From the NCBI RefSeq assembly GCF_029948125.1, contig NZ_JASAMB010000012.1, positions 124,001 through 188,000 on the forward strand: 64,000 nt of DNA. Reading direction: 5' to 3'. This DNA is from Catellatospora sp. KI3 (lineage in GTDB: Bacteria > Actinomycetota > Actinomycetes > Mycobacteriales > Micromonosporaceae). A program made the translations under genes and the position numbers. Position 1 is the stretch's first letter, and each line of letters opens with the position of its first letter. Below are positions 24,213 to 33,557 of this stretch, piece after piece. A model generated the notes under the pieces. The model had not been told where the DNA came from. It ran no database searches and saw only the letters and a program-made list of their open reading frames with translations.

Positions 24213-27200
24213 TCAGCTCCTTGCTCGCTCCAATACCTCCTCCGTCGTGAGTGCGCTGCTTGGGTGGTGGCTCAGGCACATCGGAGCGGCCAGCTTCTGA
24301 AACGGCATCCCCTCCCCTGCCGCATAGAACTGGCCGGCAGACAGCCGGGAGATGTCGAGCACATCGCCCGCCTTGGCCTGCGCCATCTCCTTAGCCGCGA
24401 TGATCTGGACCGGGCTGTTTAGAAACCCGAATAACTGAGTCGCCGCATTGCCGACGATCCGGTTGTGGATCCCGCGTGGCGCCTGAGTGGCAAAGACGAG
24501 GCCGAGGCCATACTTACGGGCCTGGCTGGCCAGTGCCAGCGTGCTTTCGGTGCAGGCGGTCATAGCGCCTGACGGCGCCAGGGTCTGCGCCTCGTCCATC
24601 ACGAACAGCCCGCTCAGCGGCCGGTCTCCCGCCGGGTTCTGCTTAATCCAGGCGAACAGTGCCATCTGCAACTGGTTCACAAAACTCTGCCGCTGCTCGT
24701 TGCTCGGCAAGCCCACCATGCTGATCACTGAGATCCGGGCGCGCTTGCCCGGTGGTGGCGTCATCAGCACCCCTGGATCCAGCGGCACCCCCGACCCACC
24801 GAACAGCGGATCATTGATCATTGCGGCTGTCAGCGTCTGCGACATCTCATAAGCGAGATCAGCGGCCTTACCGAGCGACGTAACCTCTGCTGGCAGCTCG
24901 GCCAGCAGGTCGATCAGTCCGGTCAGCCCTGACGCGCCCCGACGCGCGCAATAGGCGAGCGCTTCCCTGAGCACTGCCCTGCCTCGGTCCGTCTTAGCGG
25001 TGCCACCGTCCATCCGTGCCCGGGGTGCCAACGCGGCGACAGCAGAATCCAGGGCAAGCCCAAATTCGTCAGGATCATCGAGTACGGCGCTGAAGTCCGG
25101 CAGCGGCTGCAGGCTCAGCGGACGACCAGACTCTCGCCTCGGCGTCCAGACCACGACATCGGTGCTTTCGAAATACTCCCTGGCCCGGTCGGCGTCACCG
25201 CTACGCCATGTCTCCGGCTGCTTCGGCCACGGATCACCCAGCCGGGCCAGGTCGTTGTTGGGATCGAGTGCGATGGTGGAGATACCGCGCAGGGCGCACT
25301 CCTCGATCAGCCGTCTGATCAGCACCGTCTTGCCCGAACCCGAACCAGCGAAGATGGCAGTGTGCTTCCTCAGCGCGATGAGCGGAATCGTGACCGAGGC
25401 ACCGACCCCCAGTGCCTCGCCCAACGTCAGCGCCAACGCCGAATCGCGCGGCCCGGCCACATCCGGACGCTCCGGATCGCCGCCGAAATCTGCACCGCCG
25501 GCGGCCGGCGCATCGGCGGCGGTCAGTGCAGCAGCGGTATGACTCGGCCACGTGCCCGTGCTGGTCGTTCGAGCAGGTCCACTATCCGGAGAACCGTCCG
25601 GTTCAGCGGACGCCGACCCAGCTCCAGGCTGTCGGCCAAAGACCTCCGTGAACAGGAGGGTGCCGCTGGCCGGCCGCCGATGCGCCAGCCACGCGTCCAG
25701 CTGTGGGTCCTTCTCCGCCATCATCGTCGCGAGCGCACTGAAGATCCGCAGGTCGCCTGGATCGGCTAGTTCCTGCCTGCCGCCCGCAGCCTTAAACTCC
25801 TGAAGCCTCTGGGCGGTGACCCGCCCGTTCGGCCATGCCACGTTGCGCAGAATGAATGCTTTACGGTCGGGTGCGGCCGGGTCGAGGGCGGCGTGCTCCT
25901 TGATCCGTTCGATCCGGGACAGCACTGCCAGAGCGTTGGTTCGCGCCAGACTCCGGAAGAACCACAGCCGGTAGTTCGCCGTATCGGCGTCGATCGTCTC
26001 CCGCAGAGTCGCGTGGACTGATCTGCCACCCGCACCGGACATGACGGCGTAACGTCCGCGGTTCGGACCCTGCTCCCGCGTCCACGCTTCCAGCCCCGCC
26101 ACCAGCAGAGCCGGCATCTCGGTGTCCTCGTGCTCTTCCAACAGGGCACGCATTACGTCGGTCTCCGAACTCAGCTTGGCAAGCTGCGAATCGAACTCCG
26201 CCATCTTCGCTTCGGAGATCACCGGTTCAACCGAGACAGCAACCGGCGCAGCGAGTTGCCGCCCGAAATCGGTCAGCGGCACCACCTCGTTCCGCCGCAG
26301 ACACCGGTCGACGTGGTCGTCGATCCGCTGGAAGAGTGAACGGGGGGTGTAGTCCGGCGCATCGTTGAATGCAGCCGGATCAACCGGCCAGGTGGGGTGT
26401 GGCGCGGCAAAGCCGAGCGCCGAGAACCGCGGTGTGAACCGTGCTACCACCAGCTCGATCCCGACCTGGGCCGACGGGATTCGAGCCAGGCGGGATGCCT
26501 GCCGGAAGCGATCGGGGATCGATTCCAGTGCGTGGGTGCGGATGAGCTGCCACGTTGTGGCGAGGCAGGCAACCACCGTGACCGTACGGAACAGCACCTC
26601 ACGTGCTTCCATCAGGCCGTGGCCAATCTCCTCGGCGAGCTGCTTCGTCGCTGGCTGAGCGGTGTAACCGGATCCCGCATGTGAGACGGTTGAATTGGAG
26701 ATGTGGGCGAATGCCGTGTCGATCTGATCAACGGCGAGCAGGCTCGGCCCCGTCAGTGCCATCAGACGTGATATCTCGCCAACCGTCTCGTGGGACGGAT
26801 TCGCCTGCGACGGCAGACCCCACAGTGCCCACTCCTCCGCCGCCCCATCAGATCGCGACGTCAGGAACGCTTCTCCGATGTCCTTCAGGGCATCGTCATC
26901 GGCGTTCAGGAGCACGAGCGCTCGCAGGGTGTCGCGGCTCTCCCTGCCGAGTGATCGTTCTACCTGGCGAACCAGTCGGACGAACTCGTCAAGCCCTTCG
27001 CGGGTCAACAGTCGCCGACCCGCCACCTGGTCACGGAGGTTTTCTGGGACCGAGGCGTGATCTGACAGCCCGTCCAAGAGCATGGTGAGTTGATCGCGAT
27101 GCTTGATCGCAGGTCTAGACAGCCCGTCAAGGTAGGTTTGCGCCATCGTGTGCCAGAAGTCACGTCCCCGCGGCAGGCCCAGCAGAAAGAAGTAGCCGCC

Positions 27201-27452
27201 TTGCTGCTGAACCTGCTCACGAGTCCAGCTCAGCAGGTGAGTCTTTCCAGACCCGTGCTGCCCTTCCACGACCAGCCCGAGGGGGCTCGGCCCTGAGCTC
27301 TCAATCGCCTTACCGAAAACATCGAGGATGGACCGGGCGATGCCGATGTTCATCCCGTCCACATGCGCTTCCGGTGGGCTCCAGACGTCCTCTCGCGTCG
27401 GAGACCAGTCGAACCTCAGCGCCGCGAGTGCCCTTCGCTCGTCCTCGTTCAT
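24213..27452 (-). CDS. Double ATPase: N-terminal AAA, C-terminal HerA/FtsK-like
   Basis: A 1079-residue protein with two P-loop modules. The first (1-400) has Walker A GQHGSGKT (64-71) and Walker B SLLAVDQID (Asp242). The second (about 675-1060) has Walker A GSGSGKT (703-709), the HerA-like ALDPNNDLARLGD (near 728-740) and Walker B GLFVMDEAQ (Asp953-Glu954), then FATQAPRGI and a QLFGFLNSP arginine-finger region. A Ser/Ala/Pro-rich linker (610-665) joins them. The start overlaps the wHTH gene stop as TGATG. HerA-type motors work with nucleases to move or process DNA, here presumably with the Mrr-like protein. The AAA+HerA fusion is uncommon. Confidence 0.88.
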   Translation of the reverse strand: MNEDERRALAALRFDWSPTREDVWSPPEAHVDGMNIGIARSILDVFGKAIESSGPSPLGLVVEGQHGSGKTHLLSWTREQVQQQGGYFFLLGLPRGRDFWHTMAQTYLDGLSRPAIKHRDQLTMLLDGLSDHASVPENLRDQVAGRRLLTREGLDEFVRLVRQVERSLGRESRDTLRALVLLNADDDALKDIGEAFLTSRSDGAAEEWALWGLPSQANPSHETVGEISRLMALTGPSLLAVDQIDTAFAHISNSTVSHAGSGYTAQPATKQLAEEIGHGLMEAREVLFRTVTVVACLATTWQLIRTHALESIPDRFRQASRLARIPSAQVGIELVVARFTPRFSALGFAAPHPTWPVDPAAFNDAPDYTPRSLFQRIDDHVDRCLRRNEVVPLTDFGRQLAAPVAVSVEPVISEAKMAEFDSQLAKLSSETDVMRALLEEHEDTEMPALLVAGLEAWTREQGPNRGRYAVMSGAGGRSVHATLRETIDADTANYRLWFFRSLARTNALAVLSRIERIKEHAALDPAAPDRKAFILRNVAWPNGRVTAQRLQEFKAAGGRQELADPGDLRIFSALATMMAEKDPQLDAWLAHRRPASGTLLFTEVFGRQPGAGSASAEPDGSPDSGPARTTSTGTWPSHTAAALTAADAPAAGGADFGGDPERPDVAGPRDSALALTLGEALGVGASVTIPLIALRKHTAIFAGSGSGKTVLIRRLIEECALRGISTIALDPNNDLARLGDPWPKQPETWRSGDADRAREYFESTDVVVWTPRRESGRPLSLQPLPDFSAVLDDPDEFGLALDSAVAALAPRARMDGGTAKTDRGRAVLREALAYCARRGASGLTGLIDLLAELPAEVTSLGKAADLAYEMSQTLTAAMINDPLFGGSGVPLDPGVLMTPPPGKRARISVISMVGLPSNEQRQSFVNQLQMALFAWIKQNPAGDRPLSGLFVMDEAQTLAPSGAMTACTESTLALASQARKYGLGLVFATQAPRGIHNRIVGNAATQLFGFLNSPVQIIAAKEMAQAKAGDVLDISRLSAGQFYAAGEGMPFQKLAAPMCLSHHPSSALTTEEVLERARS

Positions 27453-28135
27453 CAGCGGACGACCGTAAGCAGGTGTTTGTCCTCACCACCGATGTTGATC
27501 GCCGCCTCGATGGCCTCCGGCGGCAACGCCTTGCGGTTCGGGTCAGGATCGAGCTGGATGATCCGCCCGCGATCCATCGCTTTGAGCACCCGGTCGAGAT
27601 CGGCTCGTGGAACGTCCGCCATCTTGCCACGGAGCCTGGCCAGGCTCACCAGATCACCCGGACGTGGGGCCAGTTCGTCGTAGACAGCAAGAACTCTGCT
27701 CTCGACGATGGCGGTCTGGTCATCCATGTCGATGTGGGCCTCAGGTTCCCAGCTCTGAGCGGTGGAGGTCGCTGGGGTGCCGAAGACATGTGCCATCTCA
27801 AGCTTCTTCTCGGTCATCAGCCGGTCCAGGACGTTGAGCGCTCCGTACAGCAGGCGTCCCCAGGCGGGCCCGGCGTTCGCGGTGAACTTCGGTGCCATGG
27901 CCGCCAGCTCCGCCCGTGCCCGCTCCCAGCCCTGCTTGGTCAGCTCGTGGATGGTCGCGCGATTCGGTCCCTTCTCGGTGCGGATCAAGTCCGCCATTTC
28001 CAGTGCCTCTCGCGGAGCCTTCGCGATCCTGAGTCCGAACAGATCGTGGATCTCGCTATTGGTGGACTTCTCACCCACGAGGGCCAATGCGATGAGGGCC
28101 TGCCGGGCCGGAGTGCTGAGAGGAGTGTCTGACAT
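27452..28135 (-). CDS. Winged-helix-like protein, first gene of AAA/HerA-Mrr operon
   Basis: A 227-residue cytoplasmic protein. Residues 5-70 look like a winged helix (LSTPARQALIALALVGEKST, then NRATIHELTKQGWERARAEL), and a second C-terminal winged-helix-like segment is VSLARLRGKMADVPRADLDR. ATG 28135 has GGAG 8 nt upstream. Translational coupling (TGATG) to the big ATPase implies a stoichiometric partner or regulator. No named family recognised. Confidence 0.75.
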   Translation of the reverse strand: MSDTPLSTPARQALIALALVGEKSTNSEIHDLFGLRIAKAPREALEMADLIRTEKGPNRATIHELTKQGWERARAELAAMAPKFTANAGPAWGRLLYGALNVLDRLMTEKKLEMAHVFGTPATSTAQSWEPEAHIDMDDQTAIVESRVLAVYDELAPRPGDLVSLARLRGKMADVPRADLDRVLKAMDRGRIIQLDPDPNRKALPPEAIEAAINIGGEDKHLLTVVR

Positions 28136-28738
28136 AGCCGATTCTCCGAGGGTGGGAGTGTCAAAGGGTGGTGACGGGCGCCGAGTCAACACGTCAGCTA
28201 GCCGCCGCGAAACGTAATCATCACCGCGTACCTGCGAGTACGGGAGTCGATGAACGTTTCTTTCTGCCCGCAATCGTGTCCGGTACACGACACCTGGAGC
28301 CACTGGCGGCGACCGCCCCTGCGATCTTCTGGGAGTGCCGGAACAGGGATGACCGCCCCGCTGAACGAGGTCAGACTAGCGTTGAGGTTCATCCACACCG
28401 AGGGCTCCATCTAGTTCTGGCGAGCGCAAAGCCCTTGAACATACCAGTGACAGCACGACACGGTATGTCAGATCATGGACAATTTCCATCCAAGGGTCAT
28501 TCTTTGCCGATTCAGCAGGGCCTGTTGACGTAACCCGCGCGCATCGGTCAGATTGATTGCTCGGCACCGCGCCGGCCGCTGCGACCCCACTGCAGTGGCC
28601 GCACGATGCTGCTCGAAATCCGCTTCGACGATGTCGAAGGTGCCTGGAAATGAATGAGGCCCCGGCGACATAACCGCGAGGGTCATCGGTCGGTCCGGGG
28701 CTTTCAACCAACCATAACAGAGCTCTGGGGAGGGCGCA
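28136..28738. other. Divergent intergenic region
   Basis: About 600 bp between the leftward wHTH operon and the rightward Abi gene. It is less GC-rich than its neighbours. It must hold both promoters; I see no credible reading frame or repeat. Confidence 0.5.
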
Positions 28739-29410
28739 ATGCAAGCCGCATCGGACCACTGGTACGAGGAATACCTGGGCCGGGAACGCTTCGCCAGCTT
28801 TCTGGAGGCAGCCGACGGAGATCGGTCGCAGGCAGTGGCGCTGGTCGAGTGGGATCGCGACATGCGCGGAGAACTGCAGAAGGGCCTGGGTGAGTGGGAG
28901 ATCGCCCTACGCAACGCCTACGACGCGGTCATCAGTTCCTGGTGGCAGGGCGATCAGCACTGGCTACTCGACCCTCAGAGCCCCGTCAGGAGACCGATCC
29001 TCCGCGACGGCGTGGACATCAACGCGAAAACCCGGCACGCCATCGCCAAAGCAGTCCGATACGCCCGAGGCGACACCTCGGCGGGGCAGCTCATCGCGAA
29101 TCTCACACTCGATTTCTGGCGCTATCTGACTGTGACGTCCCGCGAGAAGTCACTATGGGTCCCCGCCCTTCATCGCGCTTATAACCAAGGTGCGTCGAGG
29201 CAGAAGATCGATCACGAGGTGAACATGCTTTATCGGCTGCGCAATCGAGTCGCCCATCACGAACCTATCATTCGTCAGCCTGCCCAGAGACTCGCTGTCC
29301 GTCTGTTTCTGAGCTGCGAGGAGATCCGGCCGGAACTGGGAGACGAGATGTTACGCCGGCACACGATAGTCGCCCTGTGGGAAAAGCGGCCGGTGCCATG
29401 GAAAGAGTGA
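28739..29410 (+). CDS. Abi-like HEPN protein
   Basis: A 223-residue protein of the Abi_2/AbiD-F-like group. Features are a helical N-terminus with EWEIALRNAYDAVISSWW, then FWRYLTVTSREKSLWVPALH, and the HEPN RNase motif R168-NRVA-H173 (LRNRVAHHEPII) near the C-terminus. GGGGAGGG precedes ATG 28739. Such proteins act alone as abortive-infection RNases. It is 31 bp upstream of the DUF3696 ATPase gene and may be co-transcribed with that unit, or be a stand-alone defence gene. Confidence 0.82.
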   Translation: MQAASDHWYEEYLGRERFASFLEAADGDRSQAVALVEWDRDMRGELQKGLGEWEIALRNAYDAVISSWWQGDQHWLLDPQSPVRRPILRDGVDINAKTRHAIAKAVRYARGDTSAGQLIANLTLDFWRYLTVTSREKSLWVPALHRAYNQGASRQKIDHEVNMLYRLRNRVAHHEPIIRQPAQRLAVRLFLSCEEIRPELGDEMLRRHTIVALWEKRPVPWKE

Positions 29411-29441
29411 CCTCCCCGACGCAAAGCGATAGGAACGCCGT

Positions 29442-30725
29442 ATGCTGACGAAGCTGGCATTCAGCAACTTCCGCTGCTTCAAGGATAGCCAGACTCTCGA
29501 CCTGAAGCCGGTCACGGTGGTGTTGGGGAAGAACAATTCGGGAAAGAGTGCCTTCACTCGGGCCCCTATGGTCTTCGGCACCGGATTCAGCGAGGGATCG
29601 ACAACACTGCAGCGCGCACCACTGGACCTCGATCGCCTCGGTCCGGACAGTGTCGGCTCGTTCACCGATCTCGTCTACAGACACAGCCCACACGGACGGA
29701 TCTCCGTCGAGTTCGAGTTCGACGACCGCCTGGTCCGCTCCGCGACGGCGCAGATTCAGAACATCGACGGCGAGCGGTTGCAGATCGTGTCCAGATTCGA
29801 GGTGGTGCTGAAAGAGGGCACACTTTCACTGGAGTGGACGCAAGAGAAGAACTTCTACCGGCAGCGCTGGCTCGGTGCCGACGGCCAGGACCATGTGCTG
29901 CTCGGGCCGGTGAGGTTCGACGGACTGGCACCGCAAAAATTCCCTGAATTCGTCCACAGGAGCTACCCGACAGCTGCGGTCCAGTTGGCTCAGGCGTGCG
30001 CATCCGCGTTCGGCAGGATCGGTTATCTGTCGCCCTTCCGGGACCGGCCGAAGCGGGAGCACTATCTGCCGGTCGGCGAGCCAGTGAGCCTCGGCGACGG
30101 AGGACAGCACCTGTCCGCCGTCCTGGCCAACGACGAGGTGCGGGGCGAAGGGCGGGTCCGGCGCCGGATCAACGAACTCCTCCAGGAGGTCCTGCCCGAC
30201 TGGCAGTTGGACGAGGTGCCGGACGGCCGGCTGTACGCCACGGTCTTACGGTCGCGTCGTGACTCACATCTGAGCGTCAACGTGGCCGACGCCGGCTCCG
30301 GGGTGACCCAGATCCTGCCCATCTTAGCTCAGCAGGCAATCGACGAACTTACCGCCGGCCGCTCCTCGGGCTTGCAGATCGTCGAGGAGCCGGAGCTTCA
30401 TCTGCATCCCGCCGCCCACGCCCAGCTGGCCGATCTCTACCTTCGCGCGGCGAAGAAGACCGGCAAACGGTTTCTCATCGAGACCCACAGCGAAGCCCTG
30501 CTGCTGCGTCTGCGACGCCGCATCGCCGAGAACCTCGTGACGCCGGCCGATGTGGGGATCTACTTCGTGCACCACGACGGTCGCGCCGCACACGCGGAGG
30601 AGATCGCCGTCGACGAGGCCGGACGCCTGAGTTCGTGGCCGGACGGGGTGTTCACCGAAGACTTCGACGAGGTGCGGGCACTCACCGCCGCCCAGCTGAG
30701 AAGGGCGCACGCCGATGCTGCTTGA
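29442..30725 (+). CDS. AAA/ABC-type ATPase, DUF3696-like
   Basis: A 427-residue SMC/OLD-type ATPase without long coiled coil. Walker A GKNNSGKS is at 29-36 after KLAFSNFRCFKD, the signature-like region is NVADAGSGVTQILPIL, Walker B is LQIVEEPELHLHP near 310-322, and the D-loop/switch is FLIETHSEALLLRLRRRI. Ends with a DUF3696-like GRLSSWPDGVFTEDFDE segment. Its stop overlaps the next gene by 11 nt. In PARIS and related systems such an ATPase holds a TOPRIM effector until a trigger appears; that role is inferred here. Confidence 0.88.
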   Translation: MLTKLAFSNFRCFKDSQTLDLKPVTVVLGKNNSGKSAFTRAPMVFGTGFSEGSTTLQRAPLDLDRLGPDSVGSFTDLVYRHSPHGRISVEFEFDDRLVRSATAQIQNIDGERLQIVSRFEVVLKEGTLSLEWTQEKNFYRQRWLGADGQDHVLLGPVRFDGLAPQKFPEFVHRSYPTAAVQLAQACASAFGRIGYLSPFRDRPKREHYLPVGEPVSLGDGGQHLSAVLANDEVRGEGRVRRRINELLQEVLPDWQLDEVPDGRLYATVLRSRRDSHLSVNVADAGSGVTQILPILAQQAIDELTAGRSSGLQIVEEPELHLHPAAHAQLADLYLRAAKKTGKRFLIETHSEALLLRLRRRIAENLVTPADVGIYFVHHDGRAAHAEEIAVDEAGRLSSWPDGVFTEDFDEVRALTAAQLRRAHADAA

Positions 30726-31644
30726 GATCGAAGACGGAGTCTTCTCCGATCAAGTCGCCGACGTCATGACCGTGCTCAAGCTGCTCGAGTTCACGATGGA
30801 GCGTCGGCACGACTGGCTGCCGGAGCCCTCCACGGCAGAGACTGCCCGTAGGTACCTCGAGGCCAAGGCTCCGGGGTTGGCCAGTTGGAGCGAGTACCTC
30901 TTCACCGCGGCCACCGCCTCCGCTTGGACGAGCACCGACCGGCTGTCCGAGAACGCCTCACCGCCGGTGACGGTCACCGCCGCCAATGTCGCGGACCTCG
31001 TCGGGGATCTGGGACTGCCAGCCGTCATCATCGTCGAGAACGCCCGCAACGACGGCAGCCTGCTGAAGGCGGTGTTCGGCGCGTACGACCGCCAGTTGCT
31101 CGAAGCGCTCGAGAAGCACTGGCTGAGGATCGACCACTCGGGCGGAGGCGGAGACCAACCCTGGCTGGCCGACGAGGCGGCCAAGCGGTTTCAGCACGTA
31201 TGCCGAGTCATGGTGCTCAAGGACAACGACAAACGGCTGCCGCAGCAGGCGACCACCCCCGCGGAGCTGGCGAGCCGAGCGGCGAAGGAGCCGTTGATCC
31301 ACATCTGGTGGCGGCACGAGGTCGAGAACTACCTGCCCGATGCCGTCCTGGAGCTGTCCCCCCATGAGCACGCCGACCAGCTGCTCAGGCACCTTCGCTC
31401 GCTGCCGACGGAGCAACAGGGCTGGATCGACATGAAATACGGCCTGGCGAAGAGTCCCAAGTCGATCTCCGATGCCTTCAGCCCCGAAGGTCGTCGGATC
31501 TGGGACTCGGGATACCGCAAGCAGCTGCCGAAGCCGCTGGTTCCCGACGACCTCACGCTCACCCTCGACGACTTCCGCGCCCTCGGCGAAGAGGTGCACG
31601 ACGAGCTGCTGCACCTGCTGGATAAGATCAAACGAGTGCTTTGA
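30715..31644 (+). CDS. TOPRIM-like effector protein (DUF4435-like)
   Basis: A 309-residue protein with the acidic TOPRIM pattern: Glu108 in AVIIVENARNDG, then Asp170-x-Asp172 in VMVLKDNDKR, followed by HEVENYLPDAVLEL (201-214), the ENYL motif typical of DUF4435 effectors such as PARIS AriB. It overlaps the ATPase gene by 11 nt and is followed by DUF262 after 8 bp. Likely a nuclease released or activated by the ATPase. Assignment to DUF4435 is by motif and context, not by search. Confidence 0.7.
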   Translation: MLLEIEDGVFSDQVADVMTVLKLLEFTMERRHDWLPEPSTAETARRYLEAKAPGLASWSEYLFTAATASAWTSTDRLSENASPPVTVTAANVADLVGDLGLPAVIIVENARNDGSLLKAVFGAYDRQLLEALEKHWLRIDHSGGGGDQPWLADEAAKRFQHVCRVMVLKDNDKRLPQQATTPAELASRAAKEPLIHIWWRHEVENYLPDAVLELSPHEHADQLLRHLRSLPTEQQGWIDMKYGLAKSPKSISDAFSPEGRRIWDSGYRKQLPKPLVPDDLTLTLDDFRALGEEVHDELLHLLDKIKRVL

Positions 31645-31652
31645 GGAAGATC

Positions 31653-33296
31653 ATGGTTAACGCGAACATCACGATGTCCGTACGTCCTGAGATCGTCATG
31701 ATGGACGAGTTGCTGGAGCGGGTCGCCAACGGAAAACTGCGGGTCCCTGTCTTCAACAGGCCCTTCGTATGGCGGCCGGAGCAGATGCTGGAGCTGTTCG
31801 ACAGCATCGAGCGCGGGTACCCAGTCGGCAGCCTGCTCGTTTGGCAGACCGACGAACCCGTGCAAAGCCTCGACCAGATCGGCGACATACCGATCCCATC
31901 CCCGGAGCCTGGCGCGAGCGTCTCCTACATCCTCGACGGCCACCAGCGGATCTCCACCCTGTTCGGCTGCCTCTACCGCGCAAGCGACGCACCGCGCGGC
32001 GACGACCCTAAGGACTGGCGCTGGTGGGTTTACCGGGACCTACGCGCAGGCGACAAGGCATCGGCGTACCGCCATTTTCCCAAGCCCGACCAGGCGCCAG
32101 CACACTACCTCCCGCTACGGTCAGTACTGAGGACACTGGACTTCCTGGCTTTCTCCCGGGAGATGGTCGATCGCGAGGGCTTGGACAATGCCCAACACCT
32201 CGTCGAGCAGGCTGAGCTGATCACTCAGCGGGTCAAGTCATACAAGATCGCTCTGAGTCACCTCATCGGCGGGGATCTCAACCAGGCTGTCGAGGTCTTC
32301 GCCCGGGTCAACCAGGCAGGTCAGAAGATCACTTCGGATCAGATGGTCTCAGCGCTGACCTTCCGGGAGAGCGGCCAGGTGACACTGGCCGAGCGCATCG
32401 ACACCATCGTCTCGCAGATCGCCGACACCGGGTTCGGCGAGCCGCGGCGGGAGACCGTGTTCCGCACGGTGCTCGCGATCGCCGGCGAGCAGGATGTGAT
32501 GGCCCCTGATTGGAACGCGGTCGTACGGCGGGTTGATGGTCGGGTGGCCACCGCGACAGAGGAGACCGCACACGCAATGACGGCGGCCGCAGCCTTCTTG
32601 CAGCATGAGGCCAAGGTGCCGCTGTTCAAGTACCTGCCCTACGCCCATCAGCTCATGCTCCTCACTGTCTTCTTCCACCACCAACCGAACGCGACGCGAA
32701 CCCAACTAGCCGCACTCCGGAGCTGGTTCTGGAAGACGTCCTGGACGGAGGCGTTCGCCAGCGCCAACTCCACTGCGGTGCGCAGAGCGCTGGACGAGAT
32801 GATCGCCTTCGCCAACGGGCACGGCACTTTGACGCTGAAGAAGGACCTGGTCGAGCCGATCCCGGAGAAGTTCAACCTGAACAGTGCTCGCACCCGCGCC
32901 TATCTGATCTGGGAACTGGCCGAGTTCCCCGCCCGACGAAACGCCGCGAACGAGCCGATCGACACGGCGAGCCTGCTGGCGACCAGCGACTCGACCTTGT
33001 TCCGTCAGGTGATCGAGCGGGACTACCGGCCCGCGAACCGGATCATCCTACCGACACGAAACGGCACCTCGGTCCGGTCAGCGCTGACCAACCTGGCATC
33101 TGCGGATCGCAACGAGGTCCTCGCCAGCCACGGTATCCCCCAAGTGGCGTGGGAAAGCCTCAGCAACGGCGATGGCAATGGCTTCGTCGCGCACCGGACG
33201 GCACACCTCGCGCAGCGTCTGGTGCCGTTCGTGGCCGGGCTGGAGCTGACGACCTCCACCCGCCTCATCGGCCCGGCGGAGGCAGACACCGAGTAG
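31653..33296 (+). CDS. DUF262 (GmrS-like ParB/Srx-fold) protein
   Basis: A 547-residue protein. N-terminal DUF262 domain with VPVFNRPFVWRPEQMLELFD, then YPVGSLLVWQT and YILDGHQRISTLFG (DGHQR at 95-99, the NTP-binding/hydrolysis motif). VFARVNQAGQKITSDQMV continues the domain; the C-terminal half is helical without the GmrD HNH domain. ATG 31653 has GAGGA upstream, 8 bp after the TOPRIM gene. DUF262 proteins sense or cleave modified DNA in GmrSD systems; here it likely adds a sensor to the ATPase-TOPRIM pair. Confidence 0.87.
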   Translation: MVNANITMSVRPEIVMMDELLERVANGKLRVPVFNRPFVWRPEQMLELFDSIERGYPVGSLLVWQTDEPVQSLDQIGDIPIPSPEPGASVSYILDGHQRISTLFGCLYRASDAPRGDDPKDWRWWVYRDLRAGDKASAYRHFPKPDQAPAHYLPLRSVLRTLDFLAFSREMVDREGLDNAQHLVEQAELITQRVKSYKIALSHLIGGDLNQAVEVFARVNQAGQKITSDQMVSALTFRESGQVTLAERIDTIVSQIADTGFGEPRRETVFRTVLAIAGEQDVMAPDWNAVVRRVDGRVATATEETAHAMTAAAAFLQHEAKVPLFKYLPYAHQLMLLTVFFHHQPNATRTQLAALRSWFWKTSWTEAFASANSTAVRRALDEMIAFANGHGTLTLKKDLVEPIPEKFNLNSARTRAYLIWELAEFPARRNAANEPIDTASLLATSDSTLFRQVIERDYRPANRIILPTRNGTSVRSALTNLASADRNEVLASHGIPQVAWESLSNGDGNGFVAHRTAHLAQRLVPFVAGLELTTSTRLIGPAEADTE

Positions 33297-33557
33297 GCCC
33301 TTGCTCAGGGTCATCAGGCGTTCCGCGCGGGCCGGCGGACAAGGGGCTCGTCCTCGCCTCTTCGGCTGCGTGAACGTTCACCTCCAGCGCACCACCCATT
33401 CGAGTGAACCCGGGTGCGAAACAGTTTTACGACCCGGGACCGGCTCAGCTATGTTGTCCGGCTCGCTGCTGGGCCGCTCGCCGGTCCATACGCTCACCCC
33501 GGCACGAGGCATCGCGGCGACTGTCCACCGGCCATCCCCACACCTGGAAGGACCCAC

